Assembly: GCF_011947225.1 (NCBI RefSeq)
Contig: NZ_JAATVW010000010.1
Coordinates: 124,001-188,000 of the forward strand
Origin: Planosporangium flavigriseum
GTDB taxonomy: Bacteria > Actinomycetota > Actinomycetes > Mycobacteriales > Micromonosporaceae
Length of the DNA: 64,000 nucleotides
Reading direction: 5' to 3'
The stretch's first letter is position 1, and each line of letters starts with the position of its first letter. Below are positions 60,854 to 64,000 of this stretch, in pieces. Made by a program: the position numbers and the translations under genes. The notes under the pieces were generated by a model. That model saw only the letters and a program-made list of their open reading frames with translations. It had not been told where the DNA came from and searched no databases.

Positions 60854-61023
60854 CCATCACAGCCTGCCAGGGCTGTGGAGCCTGCCTGCTCACCTGCCCC
60901 ACCCATGCGATCCGCCCCGACGGGGGGCGCCTGTACGTCCGTGATGACCTCTGCACGCTCTGCGGGGAGTGCGTCGAGGTCTGCCCGGTGGATGCGATCG
61001 ACATCCTTGAGGAGGAAGCGTGA
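60841..61023 (+). CDS. Small 2[4Fe-4S] ferredoxin-like protein (60 aa)
   Basis: It has two cysteine clusters, CQGCGACLLTCPTHAI and CTLCGECVEVCPVDAI, each C-x2-C-x2-C-x3-C-P, enough for two [4Fe-4S] clusters. It overlaps the cobJ stop by 13 bases and the transporter start by GTGA, so it is firmly part of the cobalamin operon. It likely supplies electrons for a corrin step, for example corrinoid reduction before adenosylation or ring contraction. The exact partner is unknown. Confidence 0.92.
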   Translation: MATVTITACQGCGACLLTCPTHAIRPDGGRLYVRDDLCTLCGECVEVCPVDAIDILEEEA

Positions 61024-62081
61024 CTGTTCGCGAAGCGCAGGTGCCGACGACCGGGGCGTGGACCAGAGCCGAACGGGTGCGACTGTCCGGCATCGTCGCG
61101 ACCGTCGTGCTCCTCAACATCGCCGGCTGGTCGCTGTACCTGTACTACAGCAGCAGCCTCGCCGCGGCGAGCGCCTTCGCCGGCGCCGGAACTCTCGCGT
61201 ACGTGCTCGGCATCCGGCACGCGTTCGACGCCGACCACATCGCCGCCATCGACGACACGACCCGGCTCATGCTGCTGCGCGGGCGCCGCCCCGTCGGCGT
61301 CGGCTTCTTCTTCGCGATGGGCCACTCCGCCGTCGTCGTCGTCCTGGCGCTGGTCGTCGCGTTCGCCGCACGCACTCTGAACGTCGAGCCGTTCGAGCAG
61401 ACCGGGGCCATCATCGCGACCGTGGTCGCGATCGGCTTCCTGCTGCTGGTCGGCGTGCTCAACGCGACGGTCCTGGCGAGCATGGGGAAGCTGTGGCGGG
61501 GCTTGAGTCGCGGCGAGGTCGACCAGGCCGCCATCGACCGGGAACTGGTCAACCGGGGCCTGATGAACCGGATGCTCGGGGGTCGGATACGAGGCCTCAT
61601 CCGTTCCAGCTGGCACATGTTCCCGGTCGGGCTGCTGTTCGGCCTCGGTCTGGAGACCGCCAGCGAGGTGACCCTGCTGTCGCTGCAGGCGTCGGCGGCA
61701 TCGCAGGGCACGCTGCCGGCCCTCGCGATCCTCACGCTTCCCCTGCTGTTCGCCGCCGGGATGTCCGCGATGGACACCGCCGACTCGCTGCTCATGACGC
61801 GGGCGTACTCGTGGGCGTACCGTCACCCGGCCCGCCGGCTGTACTACAACCTGGCGACGACCAGCATGACGGTGCTCGTCGCGCTGTTCGTCGCGTCGGT
61901 GTACCTCGCCGGACTGGTCCACGAGCTCGCCGGAGTCGGCGGCCTGATCGAGACGTACGGGAAGCTGGCGGACCACTTCGAACTCCTCGGCTACCTCATC
62001 GTCGGCGCCTTCGTGCTCGCCTGGGGCGGTGCGGCCGCCGTGTGGAAGTTGGGCCGCTTCGACGAGAGGTACACGTCGTGA
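61020..62081 (+). CDS. nicT: Nickel/cobalt permease, NiCoT family
   Basis: 353 residues with about eight hydrophobic segments. The NiCoT helix-2 signature RHAFDADHIAAIDDTTR (H-x4-D-H) is intact, as are FFFAMGHSAVVVVLAL, FGLGLETASEVTLLSL and AAGMSAMDTADSLLMTRAYS. In this operon cobalt uptake is the likely role. It starts at GTG 61020 overlapping the ferredoxin stop and ends overlapping cobH, both as GTGA. Confidence 0.95.
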   Translation: MTVREAQVPTTGAWTRAERVRLSGIVATVVLLNIAGWSLYLYYSSSLAAASAFAGAGTLAYVLGIRHAFDADHIAAIDDTTRLMLLRGRRPVGVGFFFAMGHSAVVVVLALVVAFAARTLNVEPFEQTGAIIATVVAIGFLLLVGVLNATVLASMGKLWRGLSRGEVDQAAIDRELVNRGLMNRMLGGRIRGLIRSSWHMFPVGLLFGLGLETASEVTLLSLQASAASQGTLPALAILTLPLLFAAGMSAMDTADSLLMTRAYSWAYRHPARRLYYNLATTSMTVLVALFVASVYLAGLVHELAGVGGLIETYGKLADHFELLGYLIVGAFVLAWGGAAAVWKLGRFDERYTS

Positions 62082-62680
62082 CTCGGGTGGTGCACCCCAT
62101 CGAGGCGGAGTCGTACCGGATTCTGCGTTCTACTGTGGACACGTCAGCGCTGCCGCCCCGGACCCGTGACGTGACCGAAAGGATCATCCACACCACGGCC
62201 GATCCGGGCTGGCTGGACGATCTCGTCGCGTCCGAAGCGGCCCTGGAGGCGGGAGCCACCGCGTTGGGCGCGGGCGCTCCGCTCGTCGTCGACGTCGCCA
62301 TGGTGGCCGCCGGCATCACCAGGTACCCGTCGGTCTGCCTGGTGAGCAGCCCGGCGGCGCGCGACCTGGCCGCGGAGACCGGTCTGACCCGCTCGGCGGC
62401 GGCCATCCGGCTGGCCGCAGCAGCGGCGCCCGACGGCGCCGTCTGGGCCGTCGGCAACGCGCCGACGGCGCTCTTCGAACTGATCCGCCTCGCCGAGGCC
62501 GGCGAGGTACGCCCGGCGCTCGTCGTCGGGCTGCCCGTCGGCTACGTCGGAGCGGCCGACTCCAAGGCCGCGCTGCGCGCCGCCGGCCTGCCCCAACTGT
62601 CCAACGTCAGCGCGCGGGGCGGCTCGGCCGTCGCCGCCGCGGCGGTCAACGCCCTGCTGTACGGAGACCCACTCGCATGA
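62078..62680 (+). CDS. cobH: Precorrin-8X methylmutase
   Basis: 200 residues from GTG 62078. HPIEAESYRILRSTVDTSAL opens the fold, the catalytic His is in RIIHTTADPGWLDD, and ALVVGLPVGYVGAADSKAAL is the conserved substrate loop. It moves the C11 methyl to C12 to give hydrogenobyrinic or cobyrinic acid. It is overlapped at both ends (GTGA, ATGA). Confidence 0.95.
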   Translation: MTRVVHPIEAESYRILRSTVDTSALPPRTRDVTERIIHTTADPGWLDDLVASEAALEAGATALGAGAPLVVDVAMVAAGITRYPSVCLVSSPAARDLAAETGLTRSAAAIRLAAAAAPDGAVWAVGNAPTALFELIRLAEAGEVRPALVVGLPVGYVGAADSKAALRAAGLPQLSNVSARGGSAVAAAAVNALLYGDPLA

Positions 62681-63534
62681 CCACCCCACTGCTGATAGCC
62701 GGGCACGGTACCGCCGACGAGGCCGGCGCCGAGCAGTTCCGCCAGTTCGTCAAGCGGGTCGACGGCCTGTTGGCCGCGCCTGTCGCCGGGGGCTTCATCG
62801 AACTGTCCGACCCGCCGATCCCGTCGGCCGTTGACGCGCTGATTTCCGGCGGTGCGCGGCGGGTCGCCGCTGTGCCGCTCATGCTGGTCGCCGCCGGGCA
62901 CGCCAAGGGCGACATCCCGGCCTCCCTGGCCCGCGAACGGCAGCGCCACAATGGGCTGTCCTTCGTGTACGGTCGACCGCTCGGCCCGCACCCCACGATC
63001 CTCGCCCTGCTGCGCGAACGGCTCGCGGAGATCTCGCCGGATCCGGAGACCATGGTGCTCCTGGTCGGTCGGGGATCCAGCGACCCGGACGCCAACGCGG
63101 AGGTAGCCCGGGCCGCCCGACTGCTGGCCGAGACCACGCCGGTCGCCGGCGTCGAGTACGCGTTCATCTCGCTCGCCGAGCCCGGAGTGCCGGCCGGCCT
63201 GGAGCGCTGCCGGCTGCTCGGGGCCAAGCGGATCGCGGTGCTGCCGTACTTCCTGTTCACCGGGGTTCTGCCGCGCCGGGTCGTCGCTCAGTCGGAGGCC
63301 TGGTCTGCGCAGACGGCCGTCCGCGTCGACTGCGCCGAGGTGATCGGCGACTGTGACGGACTGGCGTCGCTGGTCATCGAGCGGTACGAGGAGGCGCTGC
63401 GCGGCGAGGCACGGGCCAACTGCGACACGTGCCTGTACCGGATCGCTCTGCCGGGTCACGAGCACCGGGTCGGCGCGCCGCAGAAGCCGCACGATCATCC
63501 GCACGACCATGCTCATCCACATCACCACCACTGA
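62677..63534 (+). CDS. cbiX: Sirohydrochlorin cobaltochelatase with His-rich tail
   Basis: 285 residues, the long CbiX form with two chelatase repeats: PLLIAGHGTADEAGAEQFRQ and MVLLVGRGSSDPDANAEVAR. The catalytic His is in AGHGT; the second repeat has RGSS instead. The C-terminus holds NCDTC and a run ending HDHPHDHAHPHHHH, a likely metal-storage tail. CbiX inserts cobalt early, into sirohydrochlorin, in contrast to CobN encoded 13 kb away. Last gene of the overlapping operon. Confidence 0.93.
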   Translation: MTTPLLIAGHGTADEAGAEQFRQFVKRVDGLLAAPVAGGFIELSDPPIPSAVDALISGGARRVAAVPLMLVAAGHAKGDIPASLARERQRHNGLSFVYGRPLGPHPTILALLRERLAEISPDPETMVLLVGRGSSDPDANAEVARAARLLAETTPVAGVEYAFISLAEPGVPAGLERCRLLGAKRIAVLPYFLFTGVLPRRVVAQSEAWSAQTAVRVDCAEVIGDCDGLASLVIERYEEALRGEARANCDTCLYRIALPGHEHRVGAPQKPHDHPHDHAHPHHHH

Positions 63535-63588
63535 GGCTTGCTGGGGAAATAGTCGCCACGCGGGCAGCACGTCCGACACCTCAGGCCG

Positions 63589-63618
63589 GTCGTACGGGGT
63601 TTAGTCGTACGGGGTTTA
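63589..63618 (+). repeat. 15-bp perfect tandem duplication
   Basis: GTCGTACGGGGTTTA occurs twice without a gap, 55 bp after the cbiX stop. It may be a replication slippage event or a double regulator site for the next gene. Confidence 0.8.
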
Positions 63619-63694
63619 TCAGGACGGCTGCGGGCATGTGCTGGCCCGTACCGGCGACCGGGCCACGCCGGCTGTATCCGAGAGGAGCGCCGCG

Positions 63695-64000
63695 ATGCCG
63701 ACTCCCGAGTACGGCGCCCGCGCCCGGTTGGCAGCCGTCCGGGCTGCCATGACCCCCCGGAACTCCATGGTCGGGGCCGCCTTCGTCGCCGCTGTGTTGG
63801 TTGTCGGCACCCTGATGGTGCAGAGTCTGCGGGGGCACCGCGACCCGCCCGGCACGTCCACGGGGACCAGCGCGAGCGCGAGCCCGCCCGCCATCCCGAC
63901 GTCCGAGCCGCTCCTTCCGCCCCCACCGTCGGGGATCCCGACCACCGATCCGGTGCCGTCCGATGCACCGTCGCCGAACGGCGCGCCGACCACTCCGGAC
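63695..64000 (+). CDS. Membrane-anchored protein with Ser/Thr/Pro-rich exterior, cut by the window end
   Basis: ATG 63695 follows AGAGGAGCG. A short Arg-rich cytosolic start (ARARLAAVRAAMTPRNS) precedes one membrane helix (GAAFVAAVLVVGTLMVQSL). Then comes a long low-complexity stretch of Pro, Ser, Thr and Ala (SEPLLPPPPSGIPTTDPVPS). No stop is reached in 102 codons. The layout suggests an anchored extracytoplasmic protein whose functional domain lies beyond the window. Function unknown. Confidence 0.75.
   Translation, partial: MPTPEYGARARLAAVRAAMTPRNSMVGAAFVAAVLVVGTLMVQSLRGHRDPPGTSTGTSASASPPAIPTSEPLLPPPPSGIPTTDPVPSDAPSPNGAPTTPD

Overview
The window is high-GC actinobacterial DNA. Evidence for this includes an Lsr2 nucleoid protein, two F420-type (LLM) oxidoreductases, the GlgE alpha-glucan pathway, a DevR/DevS-like two-component pair and many GTG starts. 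The family is probably Micromonosporaceae or a close relative; this is an inference from gene content and style, not a measured placement. No rRNA, tRNA, CRISPR array, insertion sequence or prophage was seen.

Layout. (1) 0-4.3 kb: end of an F420-type oxidoreductase, a DUF2231-Rieske membrane protein, a small membrane protein, an MFS exporter with an overlapping MarR regulator, and a cold-shock gene with a long leader. (2) 4.3-12.7 kb: an island resembling a hypoxia/dormancy regulon. It has a DevS-like sensor kinase and a DevR-like regulator in convergent orientation, CBS-BON and cyclic-nucleotide-domain proteins, a usp-aldolase-usp operon, a second DevS-like protein that has lost its catalytic parts, and a DUF1876 protein. 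(3) 12.8-24.4 kb: a nearly complete storage-glucan/trehalose cluster (glgC, glgA, glgB, mak, treS, glgE, pgm). (4) 24.4-37.6 kb: mixed metabolic and stress genes (benzoylformate-decarboxylase-like enzyme, serA, erythromycin-esterase family, PfpI protease, second cold-shock gene, lsr2, CBS protein, F420 enzymes, acyl-ACP desaturase, ppk2). It carries three copies of a palindromic intergenic element. (5) 37.6-45.8 kb: a cydAB-symporter group, an alpha-glucosidase, CsbD, an MFS transporter and a lipoprotein with an FtsX-like domain. (6) 45.8-63.5 kb: cobalamin synthesis under two nearly identical cobalamin riboswitches, one before cobN and one before a 12-gene overlapping operon (chelatase I/D fusion, cobO, cobB, cobI, cobM, cbiD, cobL, cbiG-cobJ fusion, ferredoxin, Ni/Co permease, cobH, cbiX).

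How the genes work together. In the glucan cluster, Pgm and GlgC supply ADP-glucose. GlgA makes linear glucan or maltose-1-phosphate. TreS and maltokinase turn trehalose into maltose-1-phosphate, which GlgE polymerises and GlgB branches. In the cobalamin region, cobalt uptake (NiCoT), two unlike cobalt chelatases, the corrin methylases and corrinoid adenosylation share one regulatory ligand. In the dormancy-like island, a probable haem GAF kinase signals to a regulator whose key residues match DevR, and the nearby universal stress proteins and cytochrome bd genes are plausible targets.

The points most worth a second look are: the degenerate DevS-like protein; the duplicated riboswitches; the palindromic element that supplies the last codons of two convergent genes; hairpins abutting start codons of two genes; a shared leader motif in the two cold-shock genes; and the mixed aerobic/anaerobic cobalamin gene set.
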